DNA of 64,000 bases from Sclerodactyla briareus (lineage: Eukaryota; Echinodermata; Holothuroidea; Dendrochirotida; Sclerodactylidae), in NCBI GenBank assembly GCA_026419785.1, contig JAODTK010003443.1:62001-126000 (forward strand). Direction: 5' to 3'. The position numbers and the translations under genes are program-made. Within the stretch, counting starts at the first letter, position 1. Each line of letters begins with the position of its first letter. This document shows positions 1 to 13,859 of this stretch, in pieces. The notes under the pieces were generated by a model that saw only the letters and a program-made list of their open reading frames with translations, searched no databases and was not told the origin of the DNA.

Positions 1-3000
1 TTCGTTGTGGCAAGCATCATATTGCTTGCTTGCTTACAGGTAAGACGAACTAAACCGTCCCAAAACATTTGCTGTTCATGTGGACAGGCCATTCAAGTAG
101 TTGACGGTAAATTATTGTTAATATGTACAGGGTAGGGGAGAACTACGGCCAAGAAAACAATAGAGGAATAGACAATGATGCAGTTCGGGCCCGTGCTGGC
201 ATTTTTTGAAATACGACAAGGTTAGGAGGACAAGCTGTCACCTACTGCAAAATGAAATTAATTTTAGAATCGGAGAGACCAATCTTGACACATATGTTGT
301 AGTCATAAGCTCAGCCCGCCCACTGCCGGCAAATCGCAAATTTGCTAGAAGATGATTCAAATTGGTGGAAACAAGCTAGTCAATATTGTGCAATTGGAGT
401 ATATTTTGGACTGTTGGAATCGAGAAAACATCTGGTAGGACCAGTGTGGTAAAGGGGAGGGTCACGGGGTAAGAGTATCAACTTGCAGATTACACTCAGT
501 TGTGACCACACCACCTTTTCGTGACCGACAGCAGCAGTTTGTTAAGCATTCTGGTCTGCGGGGAAATAAACCGTGCCTATGGTCAAGGAATCCCACCGGG
601 GACTTCCACAGGGGGTATCCCCAGAATATGCAGCAACCTGAATACCTTCGCTTCAAAAGCTCCCGCACTTCCTGAGAGGGCGAGGTCGGTGTCAGCCAAG
701 GTTGGCCAACCAATGCGAGTCATCCAGAACTGGCAGGCCTGGGCGGAAAATGTGGATAGAACAAAGAAGAACTATCCCTTAGCATTAGTTGACAAAACAG
801 GGAACAGGTCGACGGTTAACCCGAGAAAGTCTTGTAGATTTTAAGTGCACAGCCTTATTTTTCCATGACAGTCTAATCATATATTTTGTCATGTACAGTT
901 CTGACTACTTCATATTCCCAGTGGAACGTGATTGGTGATTCTAGGGGTCAATAGGTGTCGAGTTGTCGGGGCAACCTCAGTTACTATCGGATATTTTTAT
1001 CATATGAGAATTAATACGTGTACCAATAATAAAAACTATTGAGTAACTTTTTGGCCTTTTTTGTCCCAGAAGAAGACGTGTAGCTCCCCGTGATGCTGAG
1101 CACGAACATTTTGAGGTAATGAAGGATTTACCCTGCCAAAGGAATCTCTCGTGCATTCTATCAAGATAAGATGGTCACGGATTTAAATTGGGTTAAGGCC
1201 AAGTCGAGGGGAGTCTTGCAGTAAATATGGACAGTGTGAGGTTCACGTAGAAATTGGATACCAGCCTACTTGGTGTGGTAATTCAAGAAACTGTAGGTAG
1301 CGTTGCAGATTCGAATAGAACCCACTGGGCCTCGGACTCCTACCCATCAATACCTCCATACCCCTCCCACTCCCAAGATCAGCTTTGACCATGCACTAGG
1401 TGAGTGATATTACCGTTGATGGGCGTGGCCAATTTTTAACTGGCAGAAATGGATAAAAATCCTGATAGGCTTGAACAACTTTGTGTTGCCAGGTTGCATT
1501 ACTGCCCAAACAATAAGTCTTTGATCGAGTAACCCAGTGTACAAGCATGAAATGTTTTTTTGTTTGTGATTGTAGCATGGCACAGATGGCTGATGGCTCC
1601 ATGTGAGCATGTGTTACTCTGGCTCAAAGTAACACCGTTATCCGCGCCACCAGAACCTCTATGCCACCATGGCTTCAGCAACTCAAAGTGACCAATGCCT
1701 TCTTTTAAAACTCTGGAAGCCAAGCACTTAGGGAACCCTTTGGTAAACTTGGACTTTAGGGATTGTGACAGAATATAAATATATATTATAAACATGAATT
1801 GGTGTAATTGAATTCTTGTCAGGTAAATTTTTTTTGTAGAATGCATTAGTAGACCCTAAAAAATCGTGATAGACGTTCATTGTCACGGGAAGTTCGACAT
1901 GTTACATTGCTTAAGGAATGCCATATCGTGTAAATATAAATTAGATTATTGACTTGTTCTCCTTTTTTCGGGTCTCTTGACAACACACCACCCAGCGGAC
2001 ATAGGGTTTTATACCCTCCGGAAGATGGGCATGTTGGGGGGAAAGCGCAGTTGTGATTTTTCCCATGGATTATATCGTGTATGTGTTAGGCAAGCGGGCT
2101 TATTGAGTAGAGTTTTTCTGCTAGGAATTTAAAGTATCGGCTATTTCCAAACTACCACAAATTTGGAACTGCCATTTTGTTTTTTCTCTGCCCCCACACG
2201 GTGTCATTATTTGTTCTCTTTCCTCTCAAAATAATTTCAACGGTCGAGTCTGCCAAATTGGTTTTATATCACAAGGTAGGTCGGGTTGTAAAAACCTTGT
2301 AGGAAGAGGGGAAAACACTATAGAATTGAGATAGCAAATCCTAATAGAGTGGCAAAACATTGTTGGAAGATTAATGCCAAACTGAAAATACATTGAAGTG
2401 GTAGTGGGGTGAGGAGGCAGCGATGTTGTCGTCTTTCAATCCTGCCTCTCTGCCCAGGTTAGCTCGGTGTAGTTGTTGGAATTCTTCTTCTTCAACAATT
2501 TTTTTTCTTTTTTGTGCAGTTGGGGCCCTGCAACGTTTTCTGCCAAGGGTGGGCGATAGTCCACATTTTGCGGAAGGCACTGCAGCAGTGATGTGTTGGG
2601 AATCCTACCAATCAGAATTAGGAAGTGTTTGCTGCTGCCCTCGGAACTAAGCTTTGAATAAACTAGCACTACTGGAACTTTGACTGCATAATAGAGAACA
2701 TCAGCATGCTCCTACCCCCTAACTTCAGAGATTGGGGGGCGTATCTGCGATAGGCCTGGAATGAACTTCATGCCGCCATGGACCTTTACAATATCGTTTG
2801 ACTGAAACACCGCCGCTTGCCAATTTTTGTGTACAGAAGCGTATATTTGCGCGACTGTTTTCTTCTTCTAATATTGCGCATATGAACTTGTACGTCTAAT
2901 AATGTACCTTTAATTATGACCCCTATTTTCTAAATGGGTTGGGTTTTTGTGTTATTTCCTTTTACATACGTCATTATGAAGACCGATCAGTATTCTATTG

Positions 3001-3880
3001 GTCGTTCCGATAACATTCCAAATTTGTGTTATGTGGCCCTACGGGATGTTCCGACATTTTTGTGGTCTAGCACACACGCCAGAGATCCCAATTGAGGCAA
3101 TCTCGCTCGTTCCTTTGAAGACTGGGCTGATTGATCTGGTGTTCAATAATACCATCACTGGAGTCACTGAAGTCATATGCTAAGAATGGTACACGGAAAA
3201 TGTATTGCCTCCTCTGTCAAACGTGAACCGGTTGCATTAACTTTTCTAAATTTTTCAGTGACTGGGGCATAATTCCCCATCCCAAGAGAGGGAGTGTTTG
3301 GAAGTGTGGCAGCTCCTTACCACCCAAGACGTTGGTTTCTACAATATGACCCGGTGCCATATGTGGAAATTTGTCTGTTTATTTTGAGAGTAAAAAAAGA
3401 CTATATCACATAAGGTTTCTCCCCTATACAAATTACCAAGGGTTTCTTGATTTTCAGTGGCTCGGGCTGTAGATCACATGGAATCTTCGACTAGAATGAT
3501 CATCGTGCCCGTCCGTGTGGGTTTAGGGCCACCACTACCTTGGCTGGCCCCTGGCTCACGCCGCGTCGAGCATTCCCCTCTGGTAAATGAGGGGGGTGTC
3601 TGTACAATTTGTCTGTCATCTTTCTTCTGTTTGTTGCACTGTGAATGGTATTTTCACATCATTGTAGTCATTAAAAGTGGCATAAAATTGGTAAAAGGCT
3701 CGCTTCATTTCCCTTTTTTGTTCTCTTTTTAAGTTATCCCAGCAGCCCGGGTGAGTTGGCCGTGAGAGCTACCACCTGGAATGCCAATCTTCCAAGTTTG
3801 TTGATGACCCTGGTGTAGAAGGAATGTTATGACTTACCGTTCCCCGATTTTGTGGAATTACAGACGAACTAATTGCACAC
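1..3880. other. No recognised gene
   Basis: AT-rich sequence with several acceptor-like pyrimidine-AG sites (near 3255 and 3456) but no ORF that reads as a known family. The longest frames (521-844 plus, 462-713 minus) overlap each other on opposite strands and have no homologue I recognise. Confidence 0.5.
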
Positions 3881-3884
3881 GATC

Positions 3885-4500
3885 CTCATCATTGACTGGA
3901 CTCAAAGGACTAACTGCATGCTTGGATACAACCTAGGTTATTATGTGAAGAGAATGTAACACATCTACTAGGTCCAAACCCATATAGGGTCCAACCCCAT
4001 TTCAATACGATGTATCCTATTGGAGTTAGTTATTGACCTTCAAACGTTTGGTCCATTATGCAGAGGAATTGGGGAGAATCCCCAATGTGTCATAATGTTG
4101 GATGTCACTCATGACGACCCGAATTATTTCTTTATTTCATTGTATCACTTTGTTGAATGAGTCAACCTTTAGCATGAGTCCATCCAAGCACCACCAACCC
4201 ACTACAGCATCCTCGCTCCCATGGACTAATGCTTTTCGAAGTGACAATATTGTTTCAATTTCAATAGAAAACGAAGATTGTTTGCAGGGTTTGTGCAAGT
4301 TATGACTCATTTTTAATTGCATGATGGGCCCCTTTTTCGATCTTGGGCGCAATACACATGCAAGAAACTCCACCGGACTGTTAACTCCGTAACGGAAAGT
4401 CGTACGAACTTTGGTTTGGACTGACCTTTCATTTTTTCTTTTCCTCCAGCTAATATATTACCCTTTTATAATTCATCCTTCAGTTGTCCTATAACTAGAG
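3885..4500. repeat. Dispersed repeat, copy 1
   Basis: The segment aligns over several hundred bases with 31490-32160. Shared words are GGCTTGGATACAAC-like text, GGTCCAAACCC, CCCCATTTCAATAC, GAAATTGGGGAGA-like text, ACCCACTACAG, CTAATGCTTTTCGAAGTGA, AAGATTGTTTGCAGGGTT, GCGCA.TACACATGCA and CCGTAACGGAAAGTCGTACG. The order and orientation are the same. Ends are not sharply defined and no terminal repeats or ORF were recognised. Confidence 0.78.
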
Positions 4501-4509
4501 ACCTGTTTT

Positions 4510-5780
4510 GCTAATACTAACGTCTTAGTTGGTCATTTTGGCCCAGAACCATTCCAGATTGGAATTGCATCTAATTTCACTATGCAGGCGTGGTCCTGGG
4601 ATGCTTCTGGTGATGGTGGAAATGCTTTATCATCTACACTGACTCTTCCATAAGCTTGTGGCCGGTTGTGTGCCTGCGGCTAGTAGTAATAACCACTAGT
4701 TGGTGTTTGCACAGTCAATGACAAAAAGTAGACTCCTTCCCAAATACCGGTTTGCCTGCTTGCTACCCCCCCTCTAATGGGGTGGTGGAGGAGACTCAAA
4801 CAATATCAGGTAGGTGTCACCTACTTGCCTGAAAGTTTTGAACAGTGAAGAGCCATGGCATGTGTGTGCAAATGACATTGCGAGCCCTCATTAGAGTGGA
4901 CCCTAGTCGCAGGCTCCCCTCCCCCCTCTTTGCCCTCCTCCCCCCCCCCCCCCCTCATTCAATAACATATTAATTAGAACTTCCAAGGAAGATGGGGGGG
5001 CAAAGCCCATATGTCCAAAGAGCAATGATTTCCGTGTTGCATATTACAACTTGGAAGACTTCAGAAACACAGTACAGAGTATAACAAATGCATTGCGAGA
5101 ACAAAATAGTCGGGCATTGTCCTTCAACCCTTGGGATCAAAGGTCTATCAGGAACAACACCACACTCTCCGTTCGTAACTGCATCCGGAAATACTCTCCG
5201 CTAGAAAATAATATACTAAATAAATATAACTTTTCTTTTCCTTAGAGAATACCTATAACTCGGTCACACAAAATCCTGCAAAACTCCCCACCCTCGATTA
5301 CAGCGTGTGATATTCGTTTCCAAAGAGTGTCGACTGTTGAAGTCGGGTGCTGTACCGTATAGCGAGGGCTGAAAATCTATTTATACAACCTGAACGGCTA
5401 TTTTATAGTGAGCAAGCAAACTTGTGTAATAACCGGGGGGACTTGGCTCTTTGCATTACAAACAATCCTAAGCCAATACAATGGTCACTCTATACACTAT
5501 ATTACGTGCCTTCCTAACGACTACAAAATCGGTTCTTCTTTTCGGTAATTCGCTTTCGAGAAAAATATTGTCCTCGTAACACTTACTAATACTAGAACGG
5601 AGCGTCAACAACAGACGTCATAACAAAAATAGCTATTTATATCTGAACTGGTTTATTCTCAGCAGAAAAAATGAATTGGCTGTCACAAAAAAGTGCCACT
5701 GTCACGTCCTCAGTTCGCTGTTCGTGGTGATGATTTCGATTTTGATTTCTTCAGGCTCAGGGGAGCCAAGTAAACTATCA
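4510..5780. other. No recognised gene
   Basis: Contains a poly(C) run near 4940 and AT-rich sequence. Nothing coding was recognised. Confidence 0.5.
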
Positions 5781-5784
5781 AAGA

Positions 5785-6063
5785 CCCCTGGACGACTCGT
5801 CTTCTCGACTACTGTGTTCAGCTAATATCCAGGCATGGGTTTAACCGATTCCAACACTGTCCCGGGACTGCCATTTTAACTTTACCCCCGAAAGGAGGAT
5901 CAGCGAACTCCTGGATCCGCCACTCCCATCCGGACCCGAGGATCAAAAATTTCATGCCTAACGTTACTGCTTTACAGCCGACCGACGAAACACCCCCCCC
6001 CCCCCCCTCCACATCTCCTAAAGCCATGCACATATCACTGCATTACAACAGAACCATGAAGTG
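5785..6063 (-). mobile_element. SINE family I fragment without the tRNA head
   Basis: The plus strand shows TTCTCGACTACTGTGTTCAG, GGTTTAACCGATTCCAACAC, CCCGAAAGGAGGATCAGCGA, ACTCCTGGATCCGCCACTC, CAGCCGACCGACGAAACAC and CACTGCATTACAACAGAACC, in the same order as the copy at 37.01-37.43 kb. The poly(C) run at 5992-6007 interrupts it. The region that would carry the Pol III boxes is absent. Confidence 0.65.
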
Positions 6064-7511
6064 AATGTTTGATTGCAGAGTTTGACTGACACGGCTCTTT
6101 AAAAGTGGACCTGCTGCCCTGGGCGCAGATAGGAGTCAGCACTTCTGTCGTGTGATTACGCCAGTTAAGGTACCACAAAAGAGGCTTTGCCTTATTCACG
6201 CTGACATTGGGGGGCGGTGGGAGTGCAGTATCCAGGTCTGCACCCTTGAATATGATCGATCCTCTGCTCGGCAATTATACCATAAAAATATATACATAAT
6301 TCAGAGACCTTGAAATCGTTTAAGAAGAACTGAACATTTGGAGATTGAACGTTTGAACGACTTGGCATACTTGCATTCTCAGGTAGAATATTCCATTCCT
6401 TAACTGAAATGTACGCCTATTATACTCGTCTTTCCGCCATCCTGAGTAGTTGATCGTTACCTATGATTGTGTATGAGTTGCGGGTACATTTGAATAACTC
6501 CGTCACGTAATTAGGTGCCATACCATTCAGCGACTTGTACATCATGATAAGCCGTCGTATACGTTTTGAATGTCAAGTGGTTGCCAATTTAATACCACGA
6601 CAGCTCTTGAGAACTTTCAAAAGTTCCTACTTTTAGAATCCGTAATTATAATCAATAACGCGCATTACATATATGAACGCAAATATGTAGGCCTACAATT
6701 CTAAAATACAAAATGGTAGAAGAATTACAATACGAAGCCACTAACACCGCTGGTTCCCCCTTTTACCCTTGAGTAGCCGTGAATCTAGAAGAATGCATTG
6801 TCTAACAATGCTGCAGAAACACACACCTGGTTTTCAGTGGGATTTCAACTTGCAATCTATTGATCTCCAGTCCAGCGCGCTATTGACCGAGCTGATGCGC
6901 CCCCATGACAACGCAGTGTTCATATCGACTCTCCTTTATCCAGCTCTCTCAGATGTGAGACTTTCGAGCAAGGGTCTCACGAGTAAAACTACATTAGTCT
7001 AACAAATCCTAATTAATCTCACCCCGAGTTATATGAAAGATATTTTTCAGTTATACCAGCAGCGTTCATCTGCATGCTTTACGATCCACTTCAACTACTG
7101 AGTTATTTTTACGGAGAGGAAAAACTGACTTCCACAAAAGAACATTTTAATTCATTTCCACCAAAGAGTAGAACGATCTGCCGTCGGACATTGAAGAGGC
7201 CGTACTCTGGGTATTTTAGGCCACTGCTATACTAATGTAATGTATCGTGACTATTGTCTTGCCACTATTTTGCCTGCTATTCTTGATCCTAGTTCCATAA
7301 TATTTGTTTCATAATGTTTGGGCCGACGTAAATAAATGTGCCTGTCCGGATTTTGTGGTTCCTACCTATCCTTTAATCACGTAATTTAGTGTCTCGATGT
7401 TGTTTTCCTCTGTTATTCTAGATCATCATTACAGTTTCAGGCATCTCTCATTATTTGTCATTTTACTGTTTATATTTCAAACCTTGTGCGTATTATTCTT
7501 AGATTTCATGC

Positions 7512-7552
7512 TCCCCCCTCCCCCCCCCCCCCCCTCTCTCTCTCTCTCTCTA
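7512..7552. repeat. Poly(dC) followed by (TC)n
   Basis: CTCCCCCCT, then about 14 C, then (TC)8-9. It is a simple sequence repeat in an otherwise featureless AT-rich stretch. Confidence 0.9.
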
Positions 7553-10500
7553 TTATTTTAACTAGAACTTTAGTTCTGTCGCTTCCACTGTTAAACATGT
7601 TTTTCCTTCATTGGCATTTTTCCTGTACTGCGCTTCTATAGAGGGCCTTATGCTTTCCCTCGGTAAATAAATTTGAAATGGAGTTGTGTAACAAGCCAGT
7701 TTGCGTTACAACATTGATATCGTACATTATCGTACAACATTAGTCAACAGAGCGAACTCGTCCATAGGCTACACTTGGGACTCCCGAACTTGTTCAATCA
7801 AACAACACCCACACAAGAGTTGCAAAAAATACCGTCTCACCGTCATGACTAGCTGGATCCGACGAAAACTTACAATAAATTCAGTATATTAATTCACATG
7901 GAAACTATGAGGCCCTCAACAGCTATAAGATCCCCTGCAATGAACACTAATTAGTAATTATGCCACTTACGCTTATAATATTGGAAGGCGTCGTCGCTAA
8001 TCGGCTGTCTAACGCCTCATCAAACATTTCATAGAACATTCTACGTCTCCGGTGAACAAATAACTGATAGGGTTACATGGCATATGACTGAAGACAAATG
8101 AGATCGTTACCTGCGAATTTCCTGGAATTTCGTTCGCGTTTTGGTTGAATTGGGATATAACAAATGCAGGAACTGATACAGAATGTATTTCCTCCATGTT
8201 TGTTGTCAAGAATCAATTCATGCAATCTGGAGTCGTCTGGAATCCAGGTTTTCTACGTTGATGGTGTTAGGGTAACACACATATCGCGGACGGACGGTTT
8301 GTTTTGCCGTATTCTTATGATGATGGAGTTCATTATCCGCTTTCGAGAGATATTCATTGTACAGTATGTCACATCTGCAAGCGCTGCAGATTGGACATTC
8401 GTAAATATTTCTTCTCGCAGAGCAGAGAGTGATCAATGAGTGGAATTGTCTTCCTGAAAATGTGTTTTCTCTAAGAGTGTGAATGCGTTCAAGAACTGTC
8501 TTGATTTATTTTTCAGGAATCACTGGCGAATTATTTAGAGTTTTGGTTCATTTTTCTTCCCTGGGATGTTGTGGCTCCGGGTCGTTTATGAGGATTAGGT
8601 CCTTCTGACCCTTATTCACTAAACTAAAACTAAAACTAAACAAAGGCAATAACAATACAAATAAACATTGACAATAGCAATCGCCAAATTGAACGAGTCC
8701 ACGGGACGAAGCTATCAAGATTCTACTGAGACATGTACTCAAGCGGAGGGATTACTGAAGCAACCCGCTCAAGCAACCTCATGTATGACCGTAGCGTTGT
8801 GTACATGGCGCGGTAGAATTAGGAACAATAATAGTACCATCATGGATCACAATTCACTAACATATATCAACTAATACCCATGACCTGAAAATCATTCATA
8901 ACGCCCCAACACCCGACTCACAATAACCTATACCAGACTTTGTTAGTTCGGGAACACAGGCGCAAGCCAGATCTGTTAAGTATATTGACCATGGAGGTAT
9001 CTCTTTTTACCTTCATGTATTGTCTGTGTAAGGGGTGCCTGGTATCGTATATGAGGCCATTGACCTTGGAAAGCATCTTCTCCTTACACGGGCTTTCAAT
9101 GGTGAGCAACTCCATGCCAATGATCCTTGAGAAATTTACGAGTAGGTTCGACTTTGGCTCTGTTCGTTAGTGTGAGGTTACCGAAGAAGAAACGCGTCAA
9201 ATTTTTAAAGTGCGTATCGACGAATGACTGATTTAAAAAAAAGAGAACCAAAAGTGTATTGTCCATGTTGAATTTCTCCATTGCCAGACGAAAAACATGC
9301 GTTGGTTTGCCTTCATGTAAGTATTTGTCCTACGGCGAATCGACCTCCATCCAACCAGTCTGGTAACACTTTCACCGTTAACAAACCCGCTGTTTTTTTT
9401 TTTTTTCTATGAAACGGAAAGTGTCAAATGAGAAAAAAATGTCAAGTAAGATATATTTTGCCTTTCAGTAGATAGAAACGATCACTAAATATGTGAAAAA
9501 TACTGGTTTCCAGTACTGGCATAGTTGGTGCCGTGATGTAGGGAAAAGAGAAAGGATTGACAAGTAATGCTAATTTCGTATTCGCCCCAAAAATCATAGC
9601 CTTCGTGATAACCAAATGGACATAGTATATAGTGTGATGAATATAGTATAATCTTAGTTTAGGAAGTGAAGGGTCCCCAAGTCAATAAAAGTTCATGTTA
9701 TCGGTATTTGTTTGTACTGATCATTATGGAAACCCTCAAACCGATTTTTTGAGAAGAAGTTGTTGCACATGCGAGGGCGTAGCACGCAAGTTTCGCAAAG
9801 ATCACAGTCACTCCATTCAGATCTCTGGTCAGTTAACCGAGCAGTTCGGAATGTGTTACGAATGTTATAGTGCCCAAGGACATTTGCGCATGTGCAGGAA
9901 CTGGCTCCAGACTGAACCATTATAGCACTACAGTAACACAACCTGGTCACGGTGGATGTCGACTACATTGGTCCCAGTAAGCTGGTGGTCATCCCAAGTA
10001 GAATTCCGAAACTTGGTTGGGTTTCTTAGACGTTTTTCAAAACTATTGAATTTGAATGAAACTCGAACGAATGTGGTCTTCGGTCTCGGAGACCATTTCG
10101 ATGAGATTAACATCCTTGGCCATGCTCTGATTGCTCGAATATGGGTATATAGACGTCAGCGCTCATTCACCAGCATGGGAAGCCTACCAGTACCAAGGGA
10201 CATAGTCGCCTGGGTAGCACTGGCGAACTCGCGATTGCGGCGTTTTGCATGACGTCACAACCAAAACCCGCCTTATCGCAATTCGACAACGATTCGGTGA
10301 TGTCGTCGCTGTGTTTTGTCAATGCAAACGTTTCGATATACATGGGACTGGGGATGGTTTTTTTTTTTTTTTTTTTTGGTTTTGGTTTGTAGTTTCATGC
10401 AAACGCAAACGTCTATTATTCTGTAGGTTTCGTGACACGACATAACTTCTTAATGTAATACGCAAAACGAGGAATTTTGGAGCTCTAAATGTGAGATTCG

Positions 10501-10599
10501 GGGGTTTATGAATACGTCCGCGTCTATTTCATTTTATTAAGTTCAAAGCATCTGCTGCAATCTCGAGTGTGAGATCACTCTTCACAGTACTGAGTGCCA

Positions 10600-10700
10600 C
10601 GGCCTTCCACCGAATCCGGGTTCGAGTCCCGTCGGGTATAACAGAAACTTCAAAAATGCTACCGTCTGCCACGCGCCTCTCGCTGAGCACTCGGCACAAG
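10600..10700 (+). other. Isolated B-box-like sequence
   Basis: ATCCGGGTTCGAGTCCCGTC is a full B-box match (GGTTCGANTCC). An upstream A box at the usual spacing is weak (GAGTGCCACGG), and the sequence does not fold as a tRNA cloverleaf by eye. It is probably a SINE head remnant. No second copy was seen. Confidence 0.4.
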
Positions 10701-11499
10701 TGATCGGAGCAGGGAGTACCGAGCCGTAGCAATTTGCGTTTGGGTGATTACTAAGGTAACACCTTCTGGCATTGCCATGTTCCGTGTAACTTAATGAAGG
10801 ATCCCGCTGGCAATAAGTGCAGTGTTCCAACGTTTGCACCTTGCCCACCAATTGTAGTATCTGATCATCTGCTCGCGTATATCATTAAAAACCTGAAGAC
10901 CAACACGGCACCGTCCAACATATCTCTAGAGCTTCGAGCGACAGCCTCTTAAAAGATTGAACTTGTCCGTTTATTGAGTATACTCGATTCCCCACCTACC
11001 ACAATTGTTTTAAAGCATCTGCCTTGAAATCAGAGATATCAGGCGGGCCACATCACATACATAAACAAAAATCCAGCCTACTGCCGGCGTGTTATATGTA
11101 CTAGCACCAACAACAATTGTGAAGGTTATTTACGATGATACATCAACCATCCAAGTATATAGGTGCAGTGCATCTTTCTTGGTTTTCCCCTGTGTTAACG
11201 GGACTTCTTTCAGTAAATCTCTTTGTAGCCCGGGCCTTCTATGAATATTAATGAGGATAGACAAACCCATAGTATCTGCTGTCCATCCTCAAATTCGAAA
11301 CTACGGTGATGAGAAATGTATACTTAATAATTTATACTCCAAGCCCTGCCCACACAAGATCATTAAGAAAAAACTGAGATAATCTTCTCGCTATGGGGTA
11401 TCCATCACACAATTATGGGCGCAATGCCCCTTTTCCGTCTTCCACTTACCTTGTTTACAAGCTGAGGCGTCACGGGCCTAGCCTGCCTGGCTAAGGTTA

Positions 11500-11595
11500 C
11501 ATACATTACTACCTACATCCATACTACATCCCCCCATAAGTACATACAAACATACATAACTACATACCAACATACATACCTACATACATCCAACC
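11500..11595. repeat. (ACATACNTAC)n microsatellite
   Basis: Imperfect ACATACATAC/ACTACATAC units run over about 95 bases. The same motif recurs at 36485-36565. Confidence 0.85.
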
Positions 11596-12599
11596 ACATC
11601 CTAATGGTATAAGTTTGTGACCGCCATCATATACATTAGGAATTTAGACGCGTTAAATTTGGGTGGTTTCATTCTATCACGTGATTGTGGTTCGTCTGCA
11701 AGAATCGTCACTGGTTCATCGCACCACGTTTGTATATATTACGAAAGATGAAATTAGATCAGGTTGAAAAATCTTGCTAAAAGACAGCGGCACATGCATG
11801 CACAATACAACACACACAAGTCCAACACCTACTGACAAACTCAAAAAAACACACGATGAAGTGATTGCCAAGTTCCTCAACTCCGTTCAGGCGAGACAAA
11901 CTATTGGAGAAGGGTATAGTGTTTTGGGCAGTTAGGCTACTCAGGCAGTCAGGGGGGGGGGGGGGCAAGAAGAAATCAATCACACAGACTACGTACCGGT
12001 TTTGATTCATCGATCAATGACTGAAGTAATATGCCTCGCCCCGTCGTCGTGTCCGATCAAAATACGGTGGCTTGTGCTAACCACCCTTACCTTTACCTTT
12101 ATGTAGTAGGCCCTATCCTAGGATATTTCTGACAGGTCCCGTAGCTTCCTGTAGCAGCCTGAAAAAATATTTCGTTACTATCTCACTGGTTATCGACCCG
12201 TTATGGTCACTCTTAGAATGTTGTGTAAATTCTCACGTTAATTTTGTATCTGCCCATTTGTGTAGTTTTTCATCATAATCCTTATGGTTATGTAACTTTC
12301 TCACAGACACACCGGGATAGGTGTGCCAGTTACACAGTGTTGTGTACACTTTTACACCACATTTTTGAAGAGTGGTAATGTTTCCGGCAATGTTCCGATG
12401 TTCATAGTATTTACTGATTGTTCACATCACGGCCTGATGTTCGGGCCCAGATAATGTTCAACGACACTTTACCAGCGCGTTGTTCCTGTCAGAATCTCCT
12501 GGGAATAGAATCGAATCCAGGTACCATGAGAATATCGACGACTATTAAATACATAAATGAAATCAGAGGCTATACTTTGACTTCATTTTAACTTGTAGA

Positions 12600-13440
12600 C
12601 TTCATTCATTCAGGATGAGACTCCGCGTTCACTTTGTCGTTTGTGTGTGTATGTATCTGTGTATGCGTGTGTGTGTGTTCCACTTCCTCGTCAGCAGGAT
12701 TAAGACCGATTCTGATGACATTTGGTGCTATGGTGACTTGGGTCCTGGCATATCGATTCAGGGTATAAGGTAGATGAACTTATTAGCTTTTCAGCGTATA
12801 AATATGGTAATTAAGTTTTCTAATTTGCATAACTTATGCGAAATTCGAAAGTTCGTCGGATTTTGCACGAAACTGGATTGATTTGGTCTACCTTCAGTTC
12901 AAAAACATTTTAACAAAGATTCGGTCAATGAGGTCAGCTGTATCTTAATGTGCATATTTAGCGAATCGTGACTTTGGTTTGATTTTCATGACCCTTTATG
13001 TGGTATGGTTACCTTGAGTCCGATTTTTTTATCATGGATTGGGGGTTACTCGAGGTCATTCAACGTGGTCTAATTTGCATAATTTAGGCTTAATTCAAAG
13101 TTTTGAGCCGTTTGCATGACCTTGGGAGTTATGGCTCCCCTATACTCGCCAACCTTTTAACATAGACTGGAGGTCAATGGGGGACATTCAGTGTGTCTAT
13201 TTTGCATGATTTATTCCAAATTTCAAAGTTTGTTCGATTTCCATGAAACTTGATGGGTATGGTCTATTTAATCCCCAAAATTGTTAACATTGACTCGAGT
13301 CACGGGGGTATGCAGTTTGTATCAATTTGCTCCATTCATACAAATGTTTAAGTTTGCTGGATTCCCATGAAATTTTCAGTGTGGTTCACCAATGGTCCTG
13401 AGATAATTGAAGTGAGAAAATGGGTCAATGGCAGTTTAAT
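12600..13440 (+). repeat. Diverged tandem repeat with TTTCATGAAACTTG / AATTTGCATAATTTATGC core
   Basis: Units of roughly 110-120 bases repeat the order: gene-like phrase TCGATTTCCATGAAACTTGA, GTATGGTCTATTT, CCCAAAATTGTTAACAT, GTCAATGGGGG, CATTCAGTGTG, then TAATTTGCATAATTTA. Core phrases recur near 12.85, 12.98, 13.10, 13.24 and 13.36 kb. A (GT)n-rich leader at 12640-12680 precedes them. Related arrays occur at 33.28-33.99 kb (same strand) and 48.29-48.62 kb (opposite strand). The function is unknown. Confidence 0.8.
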
Positions 13441-13859
13441 ATTCTGTCTACGTTGCCTATTTTAAAGCAATTTTAGTCACATTTCCACATACTATCCTCC
13501 TTAGTAAGACATGTCATAGTCATTCCTTTGATTTGAAATTGGTTACTGATTAGTGGCTTTTCTTCTGTTAAATGCTAATCCAAACTCTGAGGCACACATT
13601 TGTGAAAAACTGCAATGCATGGTTTTATAGGAACTTGTTCTGGGTATGCATGAGACATCTACACAATTAGTAGCCCACCCTCGTAATTCATGTTATGTTG
13701 CAGCTGTGTTTACCCATTTTTGATTCAGCACTTTTTGGGGACTTCTAGCATAGACTTATCAAATAGCTAAGACTCTTGGCTCCGTAACTCTGAAAGGGAC
13801 TTTTAGATCTCAGAGGTCAACACCCTTTACCTAGAACATCTAGCCCAACATCATGGGGG

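Larger units (their letters stand above)
6070..12600. other. No recognised gene; simple repeats only
   Basis: Holds the C/TC repeat at 7.5 kb, T runs at 9.39 and 10.36 kb, the B-box-like site at 10.6 kb, the ACATAC microsatellite at 11.5 kb and a G run at 11.95 kb. A frame at 9695-9925 has paired cysteines but does not meet a zinc-knuckle pattern. Confidence 0.5.

Noticed and set aside
521-844. 107-codon plus-strand frame near the window start
   Set aside because: It has no ATG at its start and no recognised family, and a competing frame of similar length exists on the other strand.
3457-3732. Frame after an acceptor-like TTGATTTTCAG (ARAVDHMESSTRM...)
   Set aside because: The splice-like signal is good, but the protein text is not recognisable and runs into low-complexity Phe-rich sequence; no partner exon was found.
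9695-9925. Possible zinc knuckle, CYECYSAQGHLRMC
   Set aside because: Spacing is C-x2-C-x4-GH-x3-C and not the CCHC spacing C-x2-C-x3-GH-x4-C; no gag- or pol-like text lies nearby.
10600-10660. tRNA gene
   Set aside because: Only a B-box-like core is present; no cloverleaf or matching acceptor stem could be formed by eye.
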